Shown here: piece by piece, positions 1-5,651 of the stretch | Layout of the letters: each line of letters opens with the position of its first letter | Position numbering within the stretch: the stretch's first letter is position 1 | Origin: Candidatus Nanohalarchaeota archaeon | GTDB taxonomy: Archaea > EX4484-52 > B79-G9 | Assembly (NCBI GenBank): GCA_003660865.1 | Contig: QMVA01000035.1 | Span: 1 to 9,729 of the forward strand | Direction: 5' to 3' | Length of the DNA: 9,729 nt | Translations under genes and position numbers: made by a program | Notes under the pieces: model-generated | Databases searched by the model: none | Seen by the model: only the letters and a program-made list of their open reading frames with translations | What the model was told of the DNA's origin: nothing

Positions 1-138
1 ATTCTCTTTAGACAATACAAATATTTAAAAAGAAATAGTATAAACAATAGTAAGAATAAGATAGAGGAAAAAGAAATTATATGTGATATATTGTTTGAAC
101 TTCTGATAAACGACTGCACAGAAGATATTATGTACTAG
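1..138 (+). CDS. C-terminal end of an unidentified protein (partial, left edge)
   Basis: Frame 1 is open from the first base to a TAG at 136-138, giving 45 codons. The other two forward frames hit stops within the first 30 bases. The DNA is very AT-rich, so a 45-codon open frame is unlikely by chance. The translated tail is charged and then amphipathic: it includes NKIEEKEIICDILFELLIN and ends CTEDIMY, which looks like a C-terminal helix. No family is recognised. In many archaea RNase P protein genes or rpl15e precede psmA, but nothing here identifies either. The stop lies 33 bases before the tandem repeats. The real alternative is noncoding AT-rich DNA. Confidence 0.45.
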   Translation: MLFRQYKYLKRNSINNSKNKIEEKEIICDILFELLINDCTEDIMY

Positions 139-156
139 TTCAATATACAGATATTT

Positions 157-169
157 CATATATTTTATG
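157..169 (+). promoter_or_regulatory. candidate TATA box upstream of the repeat array and psmA
   Basis: CATATATTTTATG resembles an archaeal TATA element. If used, transcription would start about 25 bases downstream, inside the first tandem repeat, so the whole array would lie in the psmA leader. A weaker TATA-like string, CTAAAAAT, sits at the end of each repeat unit. The last one, at 391-398, would give a start close to the psmA ATG. I cannot choose between the two. Confidence 0.3.
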
Positions 170-170
170 A

Positions 171-398
171 AAAAATCAAGGAATATGTGTGATATTGGTG
201 GATTCCAAGCCTTTTAGTTGCTTGGGACCTTGGTATACACAACTAAAAATCAAGGAAAATGTGTGATATTGGTGGATTCCAAGCCTTTTAGTTGCTTGAG
301 ATCTTGGTATACACAACTAAAAATCAAGGAAAATGTGTGATATTGGTGGATTCCAAGCCTTTTAGTTGCTTGGGACCTTGGTATACACAACTAAAAAT
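171..398 (+). repeat. three tandem copies of a 74-bp stem-loop repeat before psmA
   Basis: Copies lie at 171-244, 245-318 and 319-392, followed by a six-base start of a fourth (AAAAAT, 393-398). Copies 1 and 3 differ at one base. Copies 2 and 3 differ at two, GGGACC becoming GAGATC. Each unit contains CCAAGC, a nine-base loop and GCTTGG, flanked by GTGTGATA on the left and TATACAC on the right, so most of the unit can fold as one interrupted hairpin. Competing pairings exist: CAAGG with CCTTG, and CCAAG with the second CTTGG. The period is not a multiple of three, so the array is not a protein repeat. There are no spacers, so it is not CRISPR. Its position suggests a role in the psmA leader, or recent slippage or duplication. 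Function is not known. Confidence 0.9.
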
Positions 399-416
399 GG
401 GAATAGTGGTGATGAA

Positions 417-1112
417 ATGGAAATGATGCCGGAAAGTATGGGTTATGACAGGGCAATTGTAGTTTTTTCTCCTGACGGAAGGTTGTTTCAGGTAGAGTAT
501 GCAAGAGAGGCAGTGAAGAGAGGAGCAACAGCAGTAGGAGTGATATTCAAAAATGGTGTTATCTTCGGTGTTAAGAAGAGGGAATCTGCACTCGTAAAAC
601 CAGGTGAAAAAATATTTAAGCTGGATAATCATATTGCTGCAGCCACATCCGGGCTTGTTGCCGATGCAAGAGTGCTTGTAGATAGCGGAAGAGTAAAAGC
701 GCAGCAGAACAGGATGATTTACGATGAATCAATATCTGTCTCAACAATGGCAAGATATATTGCAGACAGACAGCAGGTATTCACCCAATACGCAGGTGTC
801 AGGCCTTACGGTGTATCATTTTTAATCGCCGGGGTAAATGACGAGGCAAAACTATTTGAGACAGACCCTTCCGGACTTCTGCTTGAATGCAAAGCAAAGG
901 CAATCGGCAGGTCTGCTGAGAAGATCAATGAAATGTTTGAAAAAAAATACAAACAAGACATGAATGAAAAAGAAGCGGTTCAGCTCGTATGTGATGCACT
1001 TAAAAAAGAAGGAAAAATGACACTCGACGAACTGGTGATTCACATCATCACAAAAGACAGTTACAGGGAGCCGGCAACAGAAGACTTCAAGAAGCTAGGG
1101 ATAAAAATATGA
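417..1112 (+). CDS. psmA: Proteasome subunit alpha
   Basis: Forms the outer heptameric rings of the 20S proteasome, which gate entry to the beta-subunit proteolytic chamber in the cytoplasm and dock ATPases such as PAN. The 231-residue product has the diagnostic N-terminal gate and helix-0 motif GYDRAIVVFSPDGRLFQVEY (residues 9-28), then TSGLVADARVLVD (77-89), QYAGVRPYGVSFLIAG (124-139) and the usual length. As expected for an alpha subunit there is no catalytic Thr1. The frame is open back to a TTG at 366 inside the last repeat, but those codons are repeat sequence. GGTGAT at 408-413 supports ATG 417; ATG 423 or 426 are close alternatives. The stop overlaps the next start by four bases (ATGA), implying translational coupling to SBDS. 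The beta subunit is not in the window. Confidence 0.97.
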   Translation: MEMMPESMGYDRAIVVFSPDGRLFQVEYAREAVKRGATAVGVIFKNGVIFGVKKRESALVKPGEKIFKLDNHIAAATSGLVADARVLVDSGRVKAQQNRMIYDESISVSTMARYIADRQQVFTQYAGVRPYGVSFLIAGVNDEAKLFETDPSGLLLECKAKAIGRSAEKINEMFEKKYKQDMNEKEAVQLVCDALKKEGKMTLDELVIHIITKDSYREPATEDFKKLGIKI

Positions 1113-1813
1113 CAAAAAGCACAGCAAAGGAAATAATTGCGCGATATGCTTCACATGGCTACAAGTTTGAGATTCTCGTTGACCCCCGTAAGGTCAAAGA
1201 ATATAAGGAAAGTGAGGATATTCCTGTAAGAGATGTCATGATTGGTGACCATATCTTCACAGACATAAGCAAAGCTGAACGCGTGAAAGATGACCTGCTT
1301 ATTTCAGTATTCAAAACAAGCGATGTATCCACGGTTGCAGAAAAGATTATAAAACACGGTGAAATACAGCTGACCATGGAACAAAGAAAAGAAGCGCTTG
1401 ACCAGAAAAAGAACAGGATTGTATCCTTTATATCAAAACATGCTGTTGATCCTAAAACAAAACTGCCTCATCCACCCCAGAGAATCGAGAGTGCATTTGC
1501 AGAAGCAAAAGTCAAGATTGACCCGTTGATAAAAGCAGAAGATCAGGTAAAGGATATAATAAAACAACTGCGCCCTGTGATTCCTTTAAGTATTGAAAAC
1601 AGGGTCGTTGCGTTTAGGATACCCATAAACTATAGCGGACCCGTAAAATCAGCAATTGTAAAATCAGGAAACATTTTAAAAGAACAATGGTCAGGACAAT
1701 ACTGGCTTGTGGAAACAGAACTTCCGGCAGGTATGCTGGATGAATTGTTCAGTGAAGTAAATTCGATAACTCATGGCGAAAACGAAAGCAAGCTCTTGAC
1801 GTCAAAGCTATAA
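1109..1813 (+). CDS. sbds: Ribosome maturation protein SDO1/SBDS homologue
   Basis: In eukaryotes, SBDS/Sdo1 works with EF-2-like GTPase EFL1 to release eIF6 from the large ribosomal subunit; the archaeal protein is thought to act in late 50S maturation. The 234-residue product matches the three-domain archaeal family: N-terminal domain about 1-85 (DPRKVKEYK, GDHIFTDISKAERV), helical middle domain about 86-160 with the typical GEIQLTMEQRKEA and HAVDPKTKLPHPPQRIESA segments, and a ferredoxin-like C-terminal domain about 161-234. The ATG at 1109 overlaps the psmA stop, and a purine-rich AGGGAT lies just upstream. Its place between psmA and rrp4 is the conserved archaeal arrangement that first linked SBDS to RNA metabolism. 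Confidence 0.96.
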   Translation: MTKSTAKEIIARYASHGYKFEILVDPRKVKEYKESEDIPVRDVMIGDHIFTDISKAERVKDDLLISVFKTSDVSTVAEKIIKHGEIQLTMEQRKEALDQKKNRIVSFISKHAVDPKTKLPHPPQRIESAFAEAKVKIDPLIKAEDQVKDIIKQLRPVIPLSIENRVVAFRIPINYSGPVKSAIVKSGNILKEQWSGQYWLVETELPAGMLDELFSEVNSITHGENESKLLTSKL

Positions 1814-1827
1814 TCAAAGGTGAGAAG

Positions 1828-2544
1828 ATGGATAAAGAAGAAATAAAAGTAGAAAAAGTAAAAGAAACATCCCCTGCAGCAACAAAAGTTGTTGTACCAG
1901 GAGACATAATAAAAGAAAGCATGGACATACTTCCTGGGACAGGCGCATTCAGGGAAGGCAAGAATATTATCTCAAAAGTTCTTGGCATTGCAAAGACTGA
2001 CGGTCGTGTAATTTCTGTTACACCCTTAAGCGGCGTATATTCCCCGCAGAAATGGGACTATGTAATAGGCGAGATAACCTCGATAAACTTCTCAAACTGG
2101 TCTGTTGACATATCCGGACCATACGAGGCAACCTTGCCAATAGCTGAAGTCAAAGGCTACATTGAACGCGATGCAGACCTTTCAAAGCATTATGCAATAG
2201 GAGAATTGATTTTCGCCAAAATTGTCGACGTCTCGAAGACAAAATATATCACTCTTACAATGAAAGACATGAAATCAAGAAAAATATCCGACGGATTTGT
2301 AGTGGACTTGACACCTTCGAAAGTTCCGCGCCTTATAGGCAAAGCAGGCTCAATGATAACAATGATTAAGCAAAGAACTAATTGCTTCCTGTCCGTAGGC
2401 CAGAACGGCAGAGTATGGTTAAAAGGTGACCATGAGGACATTGCATGTAAAGCAATAAAGATGATAGAGGAGCACTCACATACACCCGGCCTGACAGATA
2501 AAATCAGCGAGATGCTTGATAAAGAACTGAGAAAGGGGAAATAA
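1828..2544 (+). CDS. rrp4: Exosome complex RNA-binding protein Rrp4
   Basis: Rrp4 forms the RNA-binding cap on the Rrp41/Rrp42 hexameric ring of the archaeal exosome and steers substrates into the central channel. The 238-residue protein shows the family layout: an N-terminal domain with VVVPGDII (about 21-28), an S1 domain about 75-148 (YVIGEITSINFSNWSVDI), and a KH domain about 155-215. The KH domain has the GxxG loop GKAG at 171-174 and the conserved GQNGRVWLKG at 191-200. The first 15 residues are highly charged and probably disordered. GGTGA at 1819-1823 supports ATG 1828, 14 bases after the SBDS stop. No Csl4, the alternative cap protein, is encoded in the window. Confidence 0.97.
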   Translation: MDKEEIKVEKVKETSPAATKVVVPGDIIKESMDILPGTGAFREGKNIISKVLGIAKTDGRVISVTPLSGVYSPQKWDYVIGEITSINFSNWSVDISGPYEATLPIAEVKGYIERDADLSKHYAIGELIFAKIVDVSKTKYITLTMKDMKSRKISDGFVVDLTPSKVPRLIGKAGSMITMIKQRTNCFLSVGQNGRVWLKGDHEDIACKAIKMIEEHSHTPGLTDKISEMLDKELRKGK

Positions 2545-2563
2545 TAATTTGCAGGTGAAATAC

Positions 2564-3256
2564 ATGACGAAATCAGAGAGAACAGATAACAGAAAATTAG
2601 ATGAAATAAGACCGATGAAAATGAAAATCGGCGTTATAAAACGTGCAGACGGCTCTGCAGAAGTTGAATTCGGCGACACGAAAGTTGTCGCAGCAGTATA
2701 CGGCCCAAGACAGATTCATCCAAGGCACCAGGAAAGACCGGATAGAAGCGTTCTAAGGTGTAGGTACAATATGCTTCCGTTTTCAGTAAGCGATAGGAAA
2801 AGACCCGGGTACGACAGAAGATCAACTGAACTCGGGAAAGTCATAACAGAATCACTCCAGCCCGCACTATTCCTTGAAGAGTTTCCAAAAACCGCCATAG
2901 ACATTGATATGGAGATAACACAAGCAGATGCGGGAACAAGAACAACAGCAATCAACGCAGCATCACTTGCTCTTGCGCATGCAGGGATTCCCATGCGTGA
3001 TCTTGTGACATCTGTCGCCGCCGGTCGCGCCAACAAGAAACTGCTGCTTGACATGACAAAGGAAGAAGAAGATGCGCCCGATGCAGTCGATTTACCTGTG
3101 GCTATGATGCCACGAACAGGGAAAATTACTCTTCTGCAGATGGATGGGATAGTATCTCCCGAAGATATTGAAAAGATAGTAGATATTGCAGAGATAGGAT
3201 GCATGAAGATTTACGAGATGCAGAAAAAAGCGCTTCTCGAAAAATACAGCTCATAA
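2564..3256 (+). CDS. rrp41: Exosome complex exonuclease subunit Rrp41 (catalytic)
   Basis: Rrp41 is the active RNase PH-type subunit of the exosome ring. It degrades RNA 3' to 5' with phosphate and can add A-rich tails with nucleoside diphosphates. The 230-residue product carries the basic RNA-contact segment RPDRSVLRCRYNMLPFS (58-74), the DAGTRT phosphate-binding loop (122-127), and EEEDAPDAVDLPVAMMP (167-183). Asp170 and Asp176 there have the six-residue spacing expected for the catalytic and metal-binding aspartates; this assignment is by pattern. LLQMDG (190-195) is also typical. The start is set by GGTGA at 2554-2558, five bases before ATG 2564; an in-frame TTG at 2549 precedes that site and is unlikely. 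It lies 19 bases after rrp4 and 18 before rrp42. Confidence 0.97.
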   Translation: MTKSERTDNRKLDEIRPMKMKIGVIKRADGSAEVEFGDTKVVAAVYGPRQIHPRHQERPDRSVLRCRYNMLPFSVSDRKRPGYDRRSTELGKVITESLQPALFLEEFPKTAIDIDMEITQADAGTRTTAINAASLALAHAGIPMRDLVTSVAAGRANKKLLLDMTKEEEDAPDAVDLPVAMMPRTGKITLLQMDGIVSPEDIEKIVDIAEIGCMKIYEMQKKALLEKYSS

Positions 3257-3274
3257 AGCACGGAGGTAATGATT

Positions 3275-4054
3275 ATGACACTTAAATTAACTAAAGAACG
3301 TATACTGGAAAACATAGTGAAAGGAAAAAGGCTTGACTCAAGGAAACTTGACGAATACAGGGAAATCAGGATTGAGACAGGTATCAGTAAGAAAGCAGAA
3401 GGTTCTGCAAAAGTGACCATCGGCGAGACAGCAGTAATAGCTGGCGTGAAGATGGCTACAGCAACACCGTATCCGGACACACCAGAAGAAGGCGTAATGA
3501 CAACATCAGCAGAATATCTCCCAATGGGTGCACCGGAATTTGAAAGCGGCCCTCCGAGAGAAGATGAGATAATACTCGGGCGCATTGTAGACAGGGCAAT
3601 CAGGGAATCAAAATGTATTGATTTTGAGAAACTGTGCATAGAGCCAAAAGAGAAAGTCTGGATGGTGTTTATCGATATACTTGTAATGAACCACGACGGT
3701 AATTTATTTGACGCATGCGGGCTTGCTGCTATTGCTGCCCTGAAAGACGCAAAGATGCCAGTTCTTACTGACGATGGTACAGTAGACCATGAACATCTCA
3801 AAGGCAGCCTGCCGATTAAAGGCACCCCAATCACAATCGCTGTCAAATGCTACAAAGGCAAATATATTCTGGATACAAATGCAGACGAAGGAGAAGCAAT
3901 GACCACGCAGATCGTTGTCGGCTCAAACGACGACGGAACCGTAAGCTCACTGCAAAAATGCGGCACAGAAGGACTCACAAAGAAAGAAATTGCAGATATG
4001 TTGAAACTTGCAGTGGATACATCAAAGAAAGTCAGGACAAAGCATTTCAAGTAA
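3275..4054 (+). CDS. rrp42: Exosome complex component Rrp42 (non-catalytic ring subunit)
   Basis: Rrp42 pairs with Rrp41 in the trimer-of-dimers exosome ring and contributes to RNA binding without being catalytic itself. The 259-residue protein has the family start GKRLDSRKLDEYREI (17-31), the GSAKVTIGETAVIAGVK strands (43-59), and MNHDGNLFDACGLAAIAAL (138-156). At the last position Rrp41 has its phosphate-binding GTR loop; Rrp42 lacks it, which fits an inactive subunit. It is about 30 residues longer than Rrp41, as usual. GGAGGT at 3262-3267 is only one base from ATG 3269 but seven from ATG 3275, so 3275 is the better start. A TATA-like element for the next gene lies in the 61-base gap downstream. 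Confidence 0.97.
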   Translation: MTLKLTKERILENIVKGKRLDSRKLDEYREIRIETGISKKAEGSAKVTIGETAVIAGVKMATATPYPDTPEEGVMTTSAEYLPMGAPEFESGPPREDEIILGRIVDRAIRESKCIDFEKLCIEPKEKVWMVFIDILVMNHDGNLFDACGLAAIAALKDAKMPVLTDDGTVDHEHLKGSLPIKGTPITIAVKCYKGKYILDTNADEGEAMTTQIVVGSNDDGTVSSLQKCGTEGLTKKEIADMLKLAVDTSKKVRTKHFK

Positions 4055-4084
4055 AGAATAAGAGAAGTATGAAAAGAAATAAGT

Positions 4085-4093
4085 TTTATAAAA
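4085..4093 (+). promoter_or_regulatory. internal TATA box before rpl37ae
   Basis: TTTATAAAA sits in the longest gap inside the superoperon, after rrp42. Its centre is about 27 bases before TTG 4116 and 30 before GTG 4119. This is archaeal promoter spacing for a leaderless or very short-leader transcript. It would let L37Ae, RpoP, Pcc1 and prefoldin be transcribed apart from the exosome genes. Confidence 0.6.
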
Positions 4094-4118
4094 GTATGTG
4101 CTCTCTAATATATGATTG

Positions 4119-4394
4119 GTGGTAATTATTGCAACAAAAAAAGTAGGAACTACAGGCAGATTCAGTTCACGATATGGTGTGAAGACACGTATGAAAGTGG
4201 CAGCAATTGAAAAACTTTCGCGCGCGAAGCACCAGTGCCCAAGCTGTATGAAACAATCCCTCAAAAGGCAGTCAAAAGGTATCTGGGTATGCAGGTCGTG
4301 CGACATAAAGATTGCCGGTGGCGCTTATTCACCCGAGAGCCCTGCTGCAAAGGTAATAAAGCAGATTACAAAAACAAGGTCTGTTAAAGAATAG
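4119..4394 (+). CDS. rpl37ae: Large ribosomal subunit protein L37Ae (eL43)
   Basis: A zinc-ribbon protein of the archaeal and eukaryotic large subunit. The body reads ATKKVGTTGRFSSRYGVKTR, the family's conserved N-terminus, followed by a C4 zinc finger of form CPSC, 14 residues, CRSC, and then KIAGGAYSP. The start is uncertain. Possible codons are TTG 4116, GTG 4119, or ATT 4128. The ATT lies directly before GCA ACA AAA AAA, where relatives usually have Met-Ala, and four bases after GGTGGT at 4118-4123. GTG is given here as the nearest standard start to the point where the TATA box at 4085-4093 predicts transcription to begin. The stop is 12 bases before rpoP. Identity is secure; only the first few residues are in doubt. 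Confidence 0.95.
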   Translation: MVIIATKKVGTTGRFSSRYGVKTRMKVAAIEKLSRAKHQCPSCMKQSLKRQSKGIWVCRSCDIKIAGGAYSPESPAAKVIKQITKTRSVKE

Positions 4395-4406
4395 GATGTG
4401 ATACAC

Positions 4407-4541
4407 ATGTATGTTTGCTATGAATGCGGTCAGGAAATTGATATAAAAAGAATAACACCCGGACTATTTTGCCCAAAATGTTCAGGTCGTATTCTCGTAA
4501 AGCTCACACCTCCCGTAACTAAGACTATAAAGTGCATCTAA
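4407..4541 (+). CDS. rpoP: DNA-directed RNA polymerase subunit P (Rpo12)
   Basis: The smallest zinc-ribbon subunit of archaeal RNA polymerase, equivalent to eukaryotic Rpb12, needed for assembly and open-complex stability. The reading frame gives 44 residues with CYEC at 4-7 and CPKC at 22-25, the paired cysteines that bind one zinc, followed by the family's conserved SGRILVK (26-32). Length and motif match Rpo12. ATG 4407 is preceded by GTGAT at 4398-4402. The TAA at 4539-4541 directly abuts the ATG of pcc1, so translation is probably coupled. The L37Ae, RpoP, Pcc1 order is a conserved archaeal neighbourhood, which supports the call despite the small size. Confidence 0.94.
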   Translation: MYVCYECGQEIDIKRITPGLFCPKCSGRILVKLTPPVTKTIKCI

Positions 4542-4793
4542 ATGTACAAGTCTGTTATAGAAATTGACGGTCAGAAAGCAGATAATGATTTGATACATAA
4601 AGCGCTGGCACCGGACATGAAATCAACAGTTCGCGCAAATATCTCAGTGAGTTCTGGAGAGACCCTGAAAATAGAGATTCAGGCAAAAGACATAACCTCA
4701 CTCCGGGCCGTAATTAACACTGTGCTCAGGCAAATTAAGCTCATTGAAGATGTTACAAAAACAGGTGATAATAATGACAATAGAACAAAATGA
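4542..4793 (+). CDS. pcc1: KEOPS complex subunit Pcc1
   Basis: Pcc1 is the small dimerising subunit of KEOPS (Kae1, Bud32, Cgi121, Pcc1), which transfers threonylcarbamoyl to A37 of ANN-decoding tRNAs to make t6A. The 83-residue protein has the expected two-strand, helix, strand, helix pattern. An N-terminal strand (YKSVIEID) is followed by HKALAPD, then strands with SVSSGETLKIEIQAKD and the helix TSLRAVINTVLRQIKLIEDV, a typical Pcc1 C-terminus. It begins immediately after the rpoP stop. Its last 20 bases overlap the start of prefoldin beta in another frame. No other KEOPS gene is in the window. Assignment rests on pattern, size and conserved neighbours. Confidence 0.88.
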   Translation: MYKSVIEIDGQKADNDLIHKALAPDMKSTVRANISVSSGETLKIEIQAKDITSLRAVINTVLRQIKLIEDVTKTGDNNDNRTK

Positions 4794-5118
4794 TATTTCA
4801 TTGCAGTATCAGCAGATGCAGCAGCAATTGCAGATGCTCATGATGCAAAAAGAGCAATATCGGATGCAACTTGCAGAGATCACCAAAGCAGAAAACGAAC
4901 TCAAAACCGCAAAAGGTGATATATTCAAGGCAGCCGGCATGGTCCTCATAAAATCAGACAAAGAATTAGTCAAAGAAGACCTAGCAACCCAGAAAGAGAC
5001 TATTGAGCTGCGCATGAAATCCTTCGAAAAACAGGAATCCCTCCTAAAGACGCGCCTGACCGAAGTTCAGGCCAAACTCATGGAGTCATTCAAAGGAAAA
5101 GGCCAGGCAGCGCAGTAA
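4774..5118 (+). CDS. pfdB: Prefoldin subunit beta
   Basis: Prefoldin is a jellyfish-shaped hexamer of two alpha and four beta subunits that holds unfolded proteins in the cytoplasm and passes them to the thermosome. The 114-residue product is almost wholly coiled coil. It has a Gln/Met-rich first helix (QYQQMQQQLQMLMMQKEQ), a beta-hairpin centre containing DIFKAAGMVLIKSDKE, and a second helix (ETIELRMKSFEKQESLLKTRL), the beta-subunit architecture and length. GGTGAT at 4764-4769 sits four bases before ATG 4774, inside the end of pcc1. The frame is open further upstream to TTG 4744, but no ribosome binding site supports that. This is the last gene of the superoperon. No strong T-tract terminator follows, only a weak CATTTTAC. 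Confidence 0.94.
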   Translation: MTIEQNDISLQYQQMQQQLQMLMMQKEQYRMQLAEITKAENELKTAKGDIFKAAGMVLIKSDKELVKEDLATQKETIELRMKSFEKQESLLKTRLTEVQAKLMESFKGKGQAAQ

Positions 5119-5161
5119 ACTCATTTTACAGAACTGACTATTCGTACCAGAGAACCAGAAC

Positions 5162-5170
5162 AAATTTAAA
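5162..5170 (+). promoter_or_regulatory. TATA box for the 61-residue membrane protein
   Basis: AAATTTAAA is centred 27 bases before ATG 5193. No Shine-Dalgarno-like sequence precedes that ATG. The spacing predicts a leaderless transcript starting at or next to the ATG. Confidence 0.55.
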
Positions 5171-5192
5171 GTTGATATTTCTTAACAGTAGT

Positions 5193-5378
5193 ATGTTATA
5201 CGGAATTATTGGCGCTTTACTACTCGGACCAGCAGCTTACTTCTTCTTCGAAGAAAGCCTTCTTGCTGGCGGAATTGCCGCTATTCTTGGATATGAAATA
5301 GGTGACCATGTCGAAAAGCAGTATATTGGACAAGCAACTCCAGATGACGTTACTCAAAAATATAAGGATTATTCATAA
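5193..5378 (+). CDS. small membrane protein of unknown function
   Basis: The 61-residue product starts with two hydrophobic stretches rich in Gly and Ala: LYGIIGALLLGPAAYFFF (2-19) and SLLAGGIAAILGYEIGDHV (about 24-42). These are likely two short transmembrane helices forming a hairpin. A hydrophilic tail, QYIGQATPDDVTQKYKDYS, follows. The charge pattern does not fix topology. The frame extends to a TTG at 5172, but the TATA box 27 bases before ATG 5193 favours that ATG and a leaderless message. It lies 74 bases after prefoldin beta and seems to be a separate transcription unit. I recognise no family. Glycine-zipper small membrane proteins look similar but this is not enough to assign a role. 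Confidence 0.65.
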   Translation: MLYGIIGALLLGPAAYFFFEESLLAGGIAAILGYEIGDHVEKQYIGQATPDDVTQKYKDYS

Positions 5379-5415
5379 TTCTGTCTCATTCGATTGGATA
5401 TATATTACTGTTTTT

Positions 5416-5438
5416 AGCGTTTTAATTTTAAAATCGCT
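5416..5438. terminator. AT-rich imperfect palindrome, possible terminator
   Basis: AGCG and CGCT flank TTTTA, a four-base loop and TAAAA, giving a nine-pair stem with one unpaired T. It lies 38 bases after the membrane protein stop and directly after a TTTTT run (5411-5415). Archaeal termination depends mainly on T-runs, so the T-run may be the working part. The alternative is a protein-binding palindrome in front of the next gene. Confidence 0.35.
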
Positions 5439-5505
5439 GGATCACATACGAGCAAGTAATTTTCTGCTTTTCAAACCGAATCGTTAAACAGCTCATCTGA
5501 GCGCA

Positions 5506-5525
5506 AAATATATATATATATAATT
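5506..5525 (+). promoter_or_regulatory. (TA)n tract, candidate promoter of the nitrilase-like gene
   Basis: A run of alternating TA followed by AATTT, starting in AAAATATATA. As a TATA element it would start transcription near 5535-5550. That is about 100 bases before the first ATG of the following frame but where its coding signal seems to begin (see the finding on missing start codon). The rest of 5379-5651 holds no other recognisable feature. Confidence 0.45.
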
Positions 5526-5651
5526 TACTACTTAATCATAGTTATAATATCCATTATACACATAAATTACAAAGATTCAACAAAATATACAGATATTCCA
5601 TATGAAATTCAATCTCTTCTAAACGCTGAACCACAAAAGCCAGACACAATC

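Noticed and set aside
171..398. CRISPR-like or tRNA-like array
   Set aside because: The 74-bp units are contiguous with no spacers, so not CRISPR. The length is tRNA-like, but there is no T-loop TTCRANYC motif, no cloverleaf pairing and no anticodon arm on either strand.
366..416. Upstream TTG start for psmA at 366
   Set aside because: Those codons translate repeat DNA, do not match the family N-terminus, and lie before the GGTGAT site at 408-413.
2716..3846. Long minus strand ORFs opposite rrp41 and rrp42
   Set aside because: Ser/Ile-rich antisense shadows of strongly conserved genes; no start signal and no recognisable motif.
3847..4125. Overlapping + strand ORF of 92 codons in the end of rrp42
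   Set aside because: Shadow frame of rrp42; composition is Arg/Lys/Ser-biased and there is no ribosome binding site or family pattern.
5302..5487. + strand 61-codon ORF overlapping the small membrane protein
   Set aside because: Out-of-frame extension of the membrane protein gene into AT-rich noncoding DNA; no start signal.
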